From positions 1 through 64,000 of the forward strand of contig CAIVHU010000312.1 in the NCBI GenBank assembly GCA_903905735.1: 64,000 nucleotides of DNA, read 5' to 3'. The notes under the pieces are model-generated. The model worked only from the letters and a program-made list of their open reading frames with translations, had not been told where the DNA came from and did not search any database. The position numbers and the translations under genes are program-made. This DNA is from an uncultured beta proteobacterium (GTDB lineage: Bacteria > Pseudomonadota > Gammaproteobacteria > Burkholderiales > Burkholderiaceae_C). Shown here piece by piece: positions 32,591 to 40,555 of this stretch (the first letter of the stretch is position 1; every line of letters starts with the position of its first letter).

Positions 32591-34417
32591 CTAGAGCATG
32601 GCCGACAAGCGCACCATCCAGCCTCTGACCTCGCCATTCGGGTCTCGCTCGGCGAGTCTGTCGGCAGTCATGTAAGGGAAGACCTTGCTCGCCAAGAGTT
32701 TCTTGACTGTGCTGTCCTTCATTGGTGCGCCAACCGAGTGCGCCGCGTGTAGTCCCAAGGCGACAGCCTTTGGCACAGCATGCCCGTCGGCGTTCAGGTG
32801 ATCGGCCACGTTGACGACAACCCCAAGCGCGTCTTTGATGGCGTCAGGGTGGAGGTAGCTTTCGATTTCATGCTTCAACATTTGGGTAGCCCACGAACCA
32901 TCCTGGCGGGCGTTAACAGCGGCAACCGCGTTGCCATAGTTTGGAACGTCGCTGTCGTAGATGTGCGCCTCCTTGCGGCCAAGATCTGTCAAGTAGCGCT
33001 CGGCAACCCAGTGCTGCAGAGTTGACCCGCCGGAGGGTACGAATGCGAAGCGACGATCCCTAGAGAGATCTGGCAGGTTTGGATCGGCGATGTGCAGAGC
33101 ATGGCTCAGGTTTTTCAGCGCATCGATGTCCGTCGGCCCTTCAACGCAGATCAGGACCTTCACCCGGCTGTCCGCCACAAGGCCGAGTGCCGCAGCAACG
33201 TGCTCGAAAACATCGACACCGGATTCAACGCAAGGCTTCTTCGCTGAGTTGCGCGTGACGTAACGGATGCTGTCTGTAGGCAGTTCTGCCGCGAAGCCGG
33301 GGCTGTGTGTGGTCAGGATGACTTGGCAGCAGTCATCCCCGGCCAGCGCCTTGAAGGATTCGATCAGGATCTTCTGGTTGTTGGGGTGCTGGGCGGTCTC
33401 GGGTTCTTCAATTGCGTAAATGATGCTGCGTGCTTTGTCGCCGCTGGCGAGGCGCCGTTCGGCCGCAGCTTTGAAGAAACTGACGAGGATCAGCCGGCGA
33501 ATACCGCTTCCGCGTTTATTCAGCGGGATGCCGTCGTCGGTTTCCATGTTGACCGAGAAAAGGCCCTTCCACTTTGAAAGCGTGGGCGGAGTGAACTGAG
33601 GAGTCAACTCCTTCGCGAGGTTCGGATCGATTGACTTAAGTGCGTCGTGCGTCAGGCTGGCTATCTCTTCGGTCTTTTGCCGGACCTTGACTTGGATCGC
33701 ATCGATTTCCGTTTGCAGTTCAGCCAGCGCCTGGGCCACAGCGGCCATCATTGGAGCCTGAACTTCCCCGTCAGAATCCTTGCTGTTTCGGTCGCTCTGA
33801 AACAGAGCAAACAACGGTAGGTGCGCTTGTAACTGATCCCAAACCTTCTTGCCGTCCTCCTTGCCCTTGCTCAGTGGGATTACGACCTCGGCAAGTCGCA
33901 AGTCTAGCTCGCTGCTCCAAAGCGCCTGCCTCATGCCGGGATTGCCCTTCAGTGCAACGTCCAGCCCCTTCTTCTTAACGAGTGCCTGGAGATCCTTCTC
34001 TTTGAGGTCGAGTAGGTTTTCCACACCAGGCGCCGTGGGGTGGTGAGCCAGCAGGCTGACCTCCTCAGCCGGCTTGGCGGCCTTGCAGTCGAATACCTTG
34101 CGGATCTTGAGGGTGGCGGCGGCCGTAAGCAGGTACTCAGCAGCGAGCGACGTTGTTGCACCTGCGTCGAGGGTCAAGCTGGGCGGCAATTCGGAGAACT
34201 CGCAAGTAATCGACACCTTTGTGTCACCACTGTAAACGTTTGCATCGCCCGACTCGATCTTGACGGTCTCGTTGTTGAAGAAGATCTCCAGCGCCTCAAG
34301 GACCGACGACTTGCCGATGTCGTTTTTGCCGATGAAGGTGGTAAGGTCATCGAACCAGACGGTGACTTCGTTTTGGTAGCACCTGAAGTTCACAATCGAA
34401 ATGCTTTTCAGTCGCAC
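32591..34417 (-). CDS. OLD-family ATP-dependent endonuclease
   Basis: A 608-residue protein with an N-terminal ABC/SMC-like ATPase (MRLKSISIVNFRCYQNEVTV; Walker A GKNDIGKSS at residues 30-38; LIYAIEEPETAQHPNNQ as Walker B and adjacent region) and a C-terminal TOPRIM domain (KVLICVEGPTDIDALKNL). OLD nucleases act in phage defence and DNA processing. No UvrD-like gajB lies beside it, so it looks like a stand-alone class 1 type. The GTG at 34417 has AGGGAGA 8 bases upstream, a decisive SD. It sits between two copies of the CCTGTC array, as inserted cargo would. Confidence 0.85.
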   Translation of the reverse strand: MRLKSISIVNFRCYQNEVTVWFDDLTTFIGKNDIGKSSVLEALEIFFNNETVKIESGDANVYSGDTKVSITCEFSELPPSLTLDAGATTSLAAEYLLTAAATLKIRKVFDCKAAKPAEEVSLLAHHPTAPGVENLLDLKEKDLQALVKKKGLDVALKGNPGMRQALWSSELDLRLAEVVIPLSKGKEDGKKVWDQLQAHLPLFALFQSDRNSKDSDGEVQAPMMAAVAQALAELQTEIDAIQVKVRQKTEEIASLTHDALKSIDPNLAKELTPQFTPPTLSKWKGLFSVNMETDDGIPLNKRGSGIRRLILVSFFKAAAERRLASGDKARSIIYAIEEPETAQHPNNQKILIESFKALAGDDCCQVILTTHSPGFAAELPTDSIRYVTRNSAKKPCVESGVDVFEHVAAALGLVADSRVKVLICVEGPTDIDALKNLSHALHIADPNLPDLSRDRRFAFVPSGGSTLQHWVAERYLTDLGRKEAHIYDSDVPNYGNAVAAVNARQDGSWATQMLKHEIESYLHPDAIKDALGVVVNVADHLNADGHAVPKAVALGLHAAHSVGAPMKDSTVKKLLASKVFPYMTADRLAERDPNGEVRGWMVRLSAML

Positions 34418-34692
34418 GGACAATCTCCCTGAATCGGCGATGAGTTCGCCATGTTTTGAACGTCGCCGGATGATATGACAGTCCAGATATTCAATCGGAG
34501 AGATCGCTGCCTTGTGGGGCGCCATGTGGCTTGGCATTTGTCTGTTTGATGGTGTGCCCGGACTGCTATAGGCGGCCCGAAGGCAGGCCTTCATCGACGC
34601 CAGCTTGTGGCCCAGACTAGTCCTCGCAGTCGACCTTCTGCAGTGTTAGCGGCCACCAAATTTACACCGCTTGCAACAGATGAATTGATTCA

Positions 34693-34841
34693 CCTGTCAG
34701 CGCACCTGTCACTGCATTCAGGCTCAGCTGTCGGCTCGCCTGTCATCGGCTGCTTGAAATTGATTCGCCTGTCAGCGCACCTGTCGTACATGGTTGTGTC
34801 GCCTGTCGAGCCGCCTGTCACGCCAGGACTTGCGACCTGTC
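34693..34841. repeat. CCTGTC array 2 (iteron-like)
   Basis: Nine motifs, eight CCTGTC and one GCTGTC, start at 34693, 34705, 34727, 34739, 34768, 34780, 34802, 34814 and 34836. The spacings are 12, 22, 12, 29, 12, 22, 12 and 22. This is a 34-base unit carrying two hexamers. The last motif ends 3 bases before the stbA-like start codon, so it covers the operon's promoter region. The rest of the 34418-34844 gap shows no gene. Confidence 0.85.
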
Positions 34842-34844
34842 GGT

Positions 34845-35507
34845 ATGGGAATCATGCAAAGCATCCGCTCACAAATCGACGCCATTCTCCGCGCAGAAAC
34901 TGAACTCGCGCAAAAGGATGACCCCGCCCTGATCGTGCGGTCGGCCTTCGAGGTCATTGAGGACTATTTAAGCAAAGGCATGTCACTGGAACGAATCGCC
35001 TCTGCGCTTCAAAAACACGACATCAAAATCACCAAAGGCCACCTGGTGCGTCACCTCGGCATCCTGCGTGAAGAACACGGGTTTGCGCCGTTAAAAAGAG
35101 GCAGGAAACCCAAAACACCTGACGTATCAACACTGACTCCAATAGCGCCTCGCATGAAAAGTCAGCCGATCGCGTCCGTCATGGACCCAAGCGAGGCACC
35201 CTGCCCTGTCCAGGATGTTGATGTTCAACCCACAGCCACCGAAGCCATACAACTCGCTGTGAGCCAAGCCGCCTTTCCAGACGACATCACCCGGCTCAAG
35301 TTCATCGAAGTCAAAGGCCAATGGCTGGATGTCACCAAGATGAATATCGATGACTACCTGACCGTCTCCAAAACCATACCGGCCAACGCAAAGATCCCGG
35401 AGGGCATGTTCGACATCATCGCCGCAGAAAACAGGATACGCGGCATGTACGAGCGCGCCTTACTTCAGTACGACGCCGCCATCGCCAAGTGGAAATCAAG
35501 CCAATAG
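34845..35507 (+). CDS. StbA/TraK-like DNA-binding protein
   Basis: A 220-residue protein. The N-terminal part (about residues 5-85) is helical with a likely helix-turn-helix (MSLERIASALQKHDIKITKG, HLVRHLGILREEHG) and a basic stretch KRGRKPK. A Pro-rich linker and a C-terminal helical part (residues about 145-220) follow. Its position right after a repeat array and before a ParA-like and a membrane-tailed gene matches stbABC of R388 or traKLM of RP4, where the first protein binds repeats near oriT. I assign it by layout and HTH form, not by clear sequence identity. A second ATG at 34854 is possible. Confidence 0.6.
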   Translation: MGIMQSIRSQIDAILRAETELAQKDDPALIVRSAFEVIEDYLSKGMSLERIASALQKHDIKITKGHLVRHLGILREEHGFAPLKRGRKPKTPDVSTLTPIAPRMKSQPIASVMDPSEAPCPVQDVDVQPTATEAIQLAVSQAAFPDDITRLKFIEVKGQWLDVTKMNIDDYLTVSKTIPANAKIPEGMFDIIAAENRIRGMYERALLQYDAAIAKWKSSQ

Positions 35508-35543
35508 CACCGAGCACAAATTTCAACAACCCAAAGGATGGTC

Positions 35544-36302
35544 ATGATCAAATCGTATTTTGTAGACGGCGACAAAGGCGGCGTGGGCAAAAGCTTCGTT
35601 TCCCGCTGCCTGGTTGACAGCTTCATCAACCATGAAGTCTCGGGCATGCCGAAAATTGACAGACTGATCGTCATTGACGCCGATCCCATGAACCCGGATG
35701 TGGTGTGTGACAACGGCTACAAAAATGAGACCGTCAACCACATTCATGTCATCGGCCTGCAACGCCCGATCAAATCGGAAGACGACTGGCTCAATCTGAT
35801 CAACGAACTGGCTGAAACCCAGATCCATGAAGCAGATGAAATCCGTCTGGTTTTTTCCTTGCCATCTGCAGCCGGTCTTTACATCACGGAGTCGGTGTTA
35901 AGCCTGATGGCACTGATGAATCCGACACCGATCTGGGTGATGGGCATCGATGCGTCGAGCACGAATCAGCTGGAGGCCCGCGTTGGCAAAAGCCCCGTGT
36001 TTTACCAAAACGGAGTGGTGCTGATCAATCTGAAGCACGGACCGGCCAAGGCTTTTGAATTCTGGGACAAATCAAGCATCCGCAAGACCCTCTTGAGTGG
36101 CGAAGACTATGCCTGGTCGGAGCTGGAGTTGCCTGCCATGATGCCGCGCGCCGCCGAGTTGATCGGGTCCATGCCCCTGCACACCGTCATCGACCAAGGT
36201 CATTTACCTGGATCTGGCGTGGCCATCGGCACCCGTACGGTCGCTCAAACCTACCGTGGCATTGCTGGGCGCAAACTGGCTGCCCTGGAGTCGTCAAAGT
36301 GA
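35544..36302 (+). CDS. ParA-like ATPase (StbB/TraL-like)
   Basis: A 252-residue P-loop ATPase of the ParA/MinD class. The deviant Walker A is at the very N-terminus (FVDGDKGGVGKSFVSRCLVD) and RLIVIDADPMNPDV gives the second motif. The N-terminal compactness recalls R388 StbB and RP4 TraL. Such proteins position plasmid DNA or assist conjugation. AAGGA lies 5 bases before ATG 35544. It follows the StbA-like gene by 36 bases and overlaps the next gene by four (GTGA). Confidence 0.75.
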   Translation: MIKSYFVDGDKGGVGKSFVSRCLVDSFINHEVSGMPKIDRLIVIDADPMNPDVVCDNGYKNETVNHIHVIGLQRPIKSEDDWLNLINELAETQIHEADEIRLVFSLPSAAGLYITESVLSLMALMNPTPIWVMGIDASSTNQLEARVGKSPVFYQNGVVLINLKHGPAKAFEFWDKSSIRKTLLSGEDYAWSELELPAMMPRAAELIGSMPLHTVIDQGHLPGSGVAIGTRTVAQTYRGIAGRKLAALESSK

Positions 36303-36910
36303 GCGGTGCTGGCGATGAAGATCGGCGCGTCAACAACGCCATTTCCGGAATCATCGCATCAGTGCCCGCTGCAGCGCCTGGCCGCCGCGCCGGCACTTTG
36401 GTCGACGAATTGGCAGCCCGGCTTGCACCCGCTGGCCTGCCCTCTGATGTGCAACTCATTGTCGATGTGGCGGTGCGTGCCGGTATGGGTGAGAGCGACC
36501 CCAACTGGATCTGGCTCCTGCCAGTATTGCTCCGCCAGGTACCGGCTGCCGCCATGCGCATCGAGTTTGAAGCGCTGTCTGGCGCCTTGGTCAAAGGTGC
36601 GCCGGGATTGGCAAAAGGACAGGGTCACGATGATGACCACTTTGAGTCGATCTTGGCCATGATGACGGCCATGCGTGGCGAATTGCAAAAGTTTCCGCGC
36701 CGTGTCTCTGAGACGCTAAAACCTGCAGTGACTGAGGCGGTTATAGACGCCTTGGAGGCGGCGCCAGGTCGGGTCAAAGTGGATTTAGACGATACCAAGC
36801 TGCTGACTACAGCCCGTGAGGCTTTCACATCGCTTTACGTCTTGGCCGCGGTCGGGCTGGGTGCGTTTTCAACTGTGGCGGCTTTCATCCTTGGTGCCAA
36901 ATTTGGCTGA
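36299..36910 (+). CDS. StbC/TraM-like membrane-tailed protein
   Basis: A 203-residue protein beginning at a GTG that overlaps the upstream stop. The N-terminal two thirds are soluble and helical, with HFESILAMMTAMRGELQKFP and VSETLKPAVTEAVIDALEAA. The last about 25 residues form a membrane anchor (LYVLAAVGLGAFSTVAAFIL). The third position in a stbABC/traKLM-like operon suggests StbC or TraM; their biochemical role is not known in detail. Its stop overlaps the start of the transglycosylase gene (TGATG). Confidence 0.6.
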   Translation: MSGAGDEDRRVNNAISGIIASVPAAAPGRRAGTLVDELAARLAPAGLPSDVQLIVDVAVRAGMGESDPNWIWLLPVLLRQVPAAAMRIEFEALSGALVKGAPGLAKGQGHDDDHFESILAMMTAMRGELQKFPRRVSETLKPAVTEAVIDALEAAPGRVKVDLDDTKLLTTAREAFTSLYVLAAVGLGAFSTVAAFILGAKFG

Positions 36911-37509
36911 TGGGAGCCGCCGTGCTGGAGCTCTTGCTGATGTGTGCACCCGCCGTCGACCCGGTCACCATGGCCGCTGTGGTGAAGCAGGAATCTGGTG
37001 GCCAGCCTTGGGTGGTCAACAACAACACAAGCAAAAAATCAGTGGTCTTTGCGTCCAAAGCGGCAGCCGTGGCCGCCGCGCTGACGGCTATTGGCCGTGG
37101 CGACAGCGTGGATCTGGGCTTGGCGCAAATCAACAGCAAGAATTTGCCAGCGCTGGGACTGGCCGTGGAACAGGTGTTTGACCCCTGCACCAACCTGGCT
37201 GCTGGTGCAACCATTCTGGCTGCAAACTATGCCAAAGCGGGCTCCCTTGGTGGTGCGCTGAGCCTGTACAACACCGGTCGCCTTGATTCAAACATCGGGG
37301 CAGCCTACGCCCGCAAGGTGTTTGGGCAGGCGGGCGTGCAGGTACCCGCGATCCCCGGCGGGAAACTGGCAGAGCTACCAAAAGTGCCTTCTTCTTTTGA
37401 CACCAACCCTGCCAACCTGGCAGCCGTTCGGCTGACGATTACGCCGTCACCGTTGGCTGCCGGCCTTTCGCCGGTGAAGACGGCTTTACAGCCCGCGAGT
37501 TGGCGCTGA
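36910..37509 (+). CDS. T4SS lytic transglycosylase (VirB1/TrbN-like)
   Basis: A 199-residue soluble lytic transglycosylase-like protein that opens peptidoglycan for the secretion channel. The catalytic Glu lies in MAAVVKQESGGQPW (about residue 28) and the second motif is SVDLGLAQINSKNL. A further signature is GGALSLYNTGR. The N-terminus (GAAVLELLLMCAPAVDP) may be a short export signal. It is the last gene of the stb-like operon and overlaps the oppositely oriented gene at 37439 by 71 bases. Confidence 0.85.
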   Translation: MGAAVLELLLMCAPAVDPVTMAAVVKQESGGQPWVVNNNTSKKSVVFASKAAAVAAALTAIGRGDSVDLGLAQINSKNLPALGLAVEQVFDPCTNLAAGATILAANYAKAGSLGGALSLYNTGRLDSNIGAAYARKVFGQAGVQVPAIPGGKLAELPKVPSSFDTNPANLAAVRLTITPSPLAAGLSPVKTALQPASWR

Positions 37510-37993
37510 ACCGCTTTTGGGCTCGGGCAATGATGTCTTTCTTGAGCTGCGATAACACCGCCCGGCCATTGGCCCCTGTGAAGCCAAAGGTCTCTCCCAG
37601 GTCGCTGCCCGCCAGATGGTTCAGCTCGTCGAGCTGATCGAGCTCGCTGCCAAACATGTGCTCGAATTGCAGGCGCCGCTCCAACTGATCGGCCTGCTCA
37701 TCCGGCGATTCGAAGGCATCAGGAAGCTCGATCTGGCCCTCATCGTCATCGGTATCCGACCCAGCCAGTCGCCTTCCACTGCCACCCAGACTCTCCAGGT
37801 TGTTGCCCCTGATTTTGTGCTTCAACAGCTCGAACAGCGCGCCTTCATGACCCGGGACAAAGATATCCAGGCTCTTGCCCTGCGACTGCCGCGATAAATA
37901 AAAAACAATCATCTCCTGTTCAATATCCAGGGCGTCTTCACGTAGTTTAAAAGACCATTTCTTTGACAACGATTTGAAATGATTGATATCCAT
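37439..37993 (-). CDS. Hypothetical protein, acidic middle
   Basis: I do not recognise this 184-residue protein. It starts MDINHFKSLSKKWSFKLRED, has a helical N-terminal third, an acidic middle (GSDTDDDEGQIELPDAFESP) and a basic tail with RAVKPSSPAKGR. The N-terminal helix pattern loosely recalls sigma-factor region 2, but I do not call it that. It converges on and overlaps the transglycosylase gene by 71 bases and faces away from the rest of the transfer operon. Confidence 0.6.
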   Translation of the reverse strand: MDINHFKSLSKKWSFKLREDALDIEQEMIVFYLSRQSQGKSLDIFVPGHEGALFELLKHKIRGNNLESLGGSGRRLAGSDTDDDEGQIELPDAFESPDEQADQLERRLQFEHMFGSELDQLDELNHLAGSDLGETFGFTGANGRAVLSQLKKDIIARAQKRFSANSRAVKPSSPAKGRQPTVTA

Positions 37994-38025
37994 GAAGTAC
38001 CACCTTTTAGGATCCAGTTAAATGT

Positions 38026-38382
38026 CTATGCCAAGACTGGTATTGCATCTTTGTTAATTTTGATTAACTTATCGACTTGCTTCTTAAGCAATTCTGGCAA
38101 TTGAGCGAATTCTTCCAAACGACTGAATTTCGTCACCAAGGCCTTGAGCGCGGCTTGCAGTGCCTTTAGAGTAATTTTCCAGGTACGGGCTTGACCAAAT
38201 TTCTGCCAAGTTCTACTCAGCAAGAATGCCTTCTGCAGCAATTTTTGATGTACCTGATATTTATTGACTGCCGCTACAAACGCAGAATCACTGTTACAAA
38301 TGATCTTAAGCGTTTGTAATTTCCTCTGTTCGCCAGTAGCGGCTGTTTTGATAAGGCCACTAGCAAGATCCGCCACCTTCAT
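38026..38382 (-). CDS. Hypothetical small basic protein
   Basis: I do not recognise this 118-residue protein. ATG 38382 has AAGGA about 7 bases upstream and is preferred over a longer frame to 38481. The protein is Lys-rich and helical (ARTWKITLKALQAALKALVT; LLKKQVDKLIKINKDA). The coding DNA is AT-richer than the neighbours. It probably shares a transcript with the gene at 37439. Confidence 0.5.
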   Translation of the reverse strand: MKVADLASGLIKTAATGEQRKLQTLKIICNSDSAFVAAVNKYQVHQKLLQKAFLLSRTWQKFGQARTWKITLKALQAALKALVTKFSRLEEFAQLPELLKKQVDKLIKINKDAIPVLA

Positions 38383-38602
38383 TTCTATTCCTTCAAAAGT
38401 CGTGATGTCTGTAAATGTACAGAGTGGCCACAATTTCACAAGCGAAATAAATACCTCAAAATAAGGCAAGAGTCTGGCCAATATTCAGACAGCCGACAGC
38501 AAGCGTTCGACCGCAATACCCCTGTGATCTTGTCGGCTATTCGGATTGTCATGGCCTTGAAAACGGATGCGCCTTGTGCTTGCGGATGGGCGGTATGCAG
38601 GC

Positions 38603-39568
38603 ATGAGCACACAGCAGCACACGTCCAGCCATGAATTCCATCGCCGCTCGCACGATGCGCTGCAGCGCGCCCTGGGCGCTGACATCCTGGCGGCCCTGGC
38701 TGATGACCGGGTGGTGGAGATCATGCTCAATCCGGCAGGCGACCTCTGGACAGACTCCCACACCGGGGGCATGCAATGCATCGGTGCAATCGACCGCGTG
38801 CGCGCCATGGCGATAGTGGCCACCGTGGCGGCCATGTTGGGGACCACGGTCACAGCCGACAACCCGATTCTTGAATGCGAGTTGCCCCTGGACGGATCGC
38901 GGTTTGAAGCCTTGATCCCGCCGGTCGTACCGGCGCCAACGTTTGCCCTCAGAAAAAAAGCATCGTTGATTTTTGGCCTGGATGACTATGTCCGCACAGG
39001 CGTCATGACTGCGCAACAAGCTGCCGTGATCAAGACAGCGGTTGCAGACAGAAAAAACATCCTGATCGCGGGTGGCACTGGCAGTGGCAAAACGACGCTG
39101 GCCAATGCCGTCCTGAATGAGATCTCTTTGATCTCACCAGACCACCGGCTGGTCATTATTGAGGATGTTCTGGAACTGCAATGCAGCGTCAGAAATACGG
39201 TGTTTTTAAGGACATCGCCTCATATTGATCAATTCAGCTTGCTGCGAGCAACGCTCAGATTAAGACCTGACCGAATTATTGTCGGTGAAGTGAGAGATAA
39301 ATCAGCTTTAGCCTTGCTCAAGGCATGGAATACAGGCCATCCCGGCGGGATTGGCACGGTTCATGCCAATTCGACTGGCGCAGCCTTGATCCGTATCGGT
39401 CAGTTAATTCAGGAAGCAGGTGTGCCAGCTGCGCCTGAATTAATCAGTGAGGCAGTCAATATCGTCGTGTCGATTCGTCGAAATTCTAAAGGTCGAATTA
39501 TTGATGAAGTCGCCGAAGTCACTCATTGGTCAAGTGCCGTCGGTTTCGAACTGAGACGGCTTGGGTAA
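38603..39568 (+). CDS. trbB: Conjugal transfer ATPase TrbB (VirB11)
   Basis: TrbB is the hexameric secretion ATPase at the base of the mating channel. The 321-residue protein has the family N-terminus (LGADILAALADDRVVEIMLN), Walker A LIAGGTGSGKTTLANAV at residues about 154-170, the Asp/His boxes (DHRLVIIEDVLELQC) and LRLRPDRIIVGEVRDKSALA with GGIGTVHANS. ATG 38603 matches the usual length. It opens the trb run, but a replication module separates it from trbC. Confidence 0.94.
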   Translation: MSTQQHTSSHEFHRRSHDALQRALGADILAALADDRVVEIMLNPAGDLWTDSHTGGMQCIGAIDRVRAMAIVATVAAMLGTTVTADNPILECELPLDGSRFEALIPPVVPAPTFALRKKASLIFGLDDYVRTGVMTAQQAAVIKTAVADRKNILIAGGTGSGKTTLANAVLNEISLISPDHRLVIIEDVLELQCSVRNTVFLRTSPHIDQFSLLRATLRLRPDRIIVGEVRDKSALALLKAWNTGHPGGIGTVHANSTGAALIRIGQLIQEAGVPAAPELISEAVNIVVSIRRNSKGRIIDEVAEVTHWSSAVGFELRRLG

Positions 39569-39685
39569 ATTCAATTGCAAAGCGAGTTCTCCCAATATCC
39601 GATTTATATCTAGTGCATATTCACCTCTTCGCCACACATACTAGTTTCACATCTACACCCATACTCATGCCCAGACTCATCCCCT

Positions 39686-40150
39686 ATGAAACCCAACCAG
39701 ATTTCAGATATTCATATTTTGACGGTCTTTTTTCAGAAAACATATGGCAAAGCGATGCTGTTTTGCGAATTCGCAATTGTCGGCCTCTTACAATTTGAGG
39801 TGCTGGTGGGTCATGCTTATGGCCAGGCAGCGTGTCTTGTGGTTGGCATGGTGTTGGTCAAGTTGGCACACCTCGCCACATTCAAAGGGATCGGCCGGGC
39901 TGCTCAGATGGAGAAAGCCAGCCAACAAAAATACAGGGCTGAAGATGCTCACCGTCAAAAAATCATCGGCGTTTTGCGCCGCGCTGCAGCCGCCCGGGTT
40001 TGGGCTCAGACATCGGGTGTTTGGTCTGCCATAAAAGCCATCCTTGCAGCTGAACTGCAGGTGCGCTCCATCGTCAAATCGGTCCTGTGCGCTGTGACCG
40101 AGACGCTCACACCGAGGCTTTTCCCGTGCCCGCCGATTGCCCGCGCGTAA
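39686..40150 (+). CDS. Hypothetical membrane protein
   Basis: I do not recognise this 154-residue reading frame. It has one or two membrane segments (LFCEFAIVGLLQF and AACLVVGMVLVKLAHLATF) and then a basic helical part. No SD is seen at ATG 39686; an inner ATG at 39755 is possible. It lies between trbB and the AlpA-like gene in the same direction. It may be real but the evidence is only its open frame and membrane pattern. Confidence 0.4.
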   Translation: MKPNQISDIHILTVFFQKTYGKAMLFCEFAIVGLLQFEVLVGHAYGQAACLVVGMVLVKLAHLATFKGIGRAAQMEKASQQKYRAEDAHRQKIIGVLRRAAAARVWAQTSGVWSAIKAILAAELQVRSIVKSVLCAVTETLTPRLFPCPPIARA

Positions 40151-40219
40151 GCGCTGGCGGGTTATCGATCCCGTTCGCTGGCTGCGTGGGCGCGCAAAAC
40201 CTCCATTTGTTCTCGCAGG

Positions 40220-40240
40220 GATCAACTTTCAAAGTTGATC
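40220..40240. promoter_or_regulatory. Perfect 21-bp palindrome before alpA-like gene
   Basis: Two perfect 10-base arms, GATCAACTTT and AAAGTTGATC, flank a single C. The palindrome ends 3 bases before the ATG at 40244 and separates it from the only SD-like sequence, GCAGGGA. It looks like an operator for autorepression of the rep genes; with so small a loop a DNA site is likelier than an RNA hairpin. Confidence 0.7.
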
Positions 40241-40243
40241 AAT

Positions 40244-40555
40244 ATGCAAAGTTTGGAACTTTTGACTGCCGAAGATGTGGCGGTCATTCTCAAGATTAGT
40301 GGTTCATCTGTTTGGAATTGGCATTACGGACGCAAAAAATCGCCCGTTGGCTTCCCTCCCCCAGTCAAGATTGGTGCATCGGTTCGCTGGCGGTCATCAG
40401 ACATCGAACTGTTCATTGCGGGTTTGCCGCCCTCGACCACCGGACGGATCCCCATGCCTGGACTGCCGCAAGCGGCACCAAGCACACTGGTGCTGGTGAA
40501 GCCAGTGCGTGGCCGGGGTCGGCCACGCAAGAACCAGACTGGCGCGTCAGGGTGA
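40244..40555 (+). CDS. AlpA/MerR-type helix-turn-helix regulator
   Basis: A 103-residue DNA-binding protein. The HTH is clear: LLTAEDVAVILKISGSSVWN followed by FPPPVKIGASVRWRSSDIEL, the pattern of excisionase/AlpA-type winged HTH proteins. A Pro-rich linker and basic tail (RGRGRPRKNQTG, an AT-hook-like GRPRK) follow. It overlaps the TrfA-like gene (TGATG), so it probably controls replication initiator synthesis, perhaps through the palindrome just upstream. Confidence 0.75.
   Translation: MQSLELLTAEDVAVILKISGSSVWNWHYGRKKSPVGFPPPVKIGASVRWRSSDIELFIAGLPPSTTGRIPMPGLPQAAPSTLVLVKPVRGRGRPRKNQTGASG

Noticed and set aside
32591-34417. Gabija defence system
   Set aside because: The OLD-type protein could be GajA-like, but no UvrD-like helicase gene (gajB) is beside it.
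32271-34841. CRISPR array
   Set aside because: The repeated unit is only a hexamer with phased spacing. There are no long identical repeats with unique spacers and no cas genes.
34607-34903. Short open frame across array 2
   Set aside because: Its peptide is repetitive because it follows the CCTGTC motifs, and it overlaps the StbA-like start.
37439-37993. Sigma-factor-like protein
   Set aside because: Only a loose resemblance of the first 35 residues to region 2, with no recognisable region 4.
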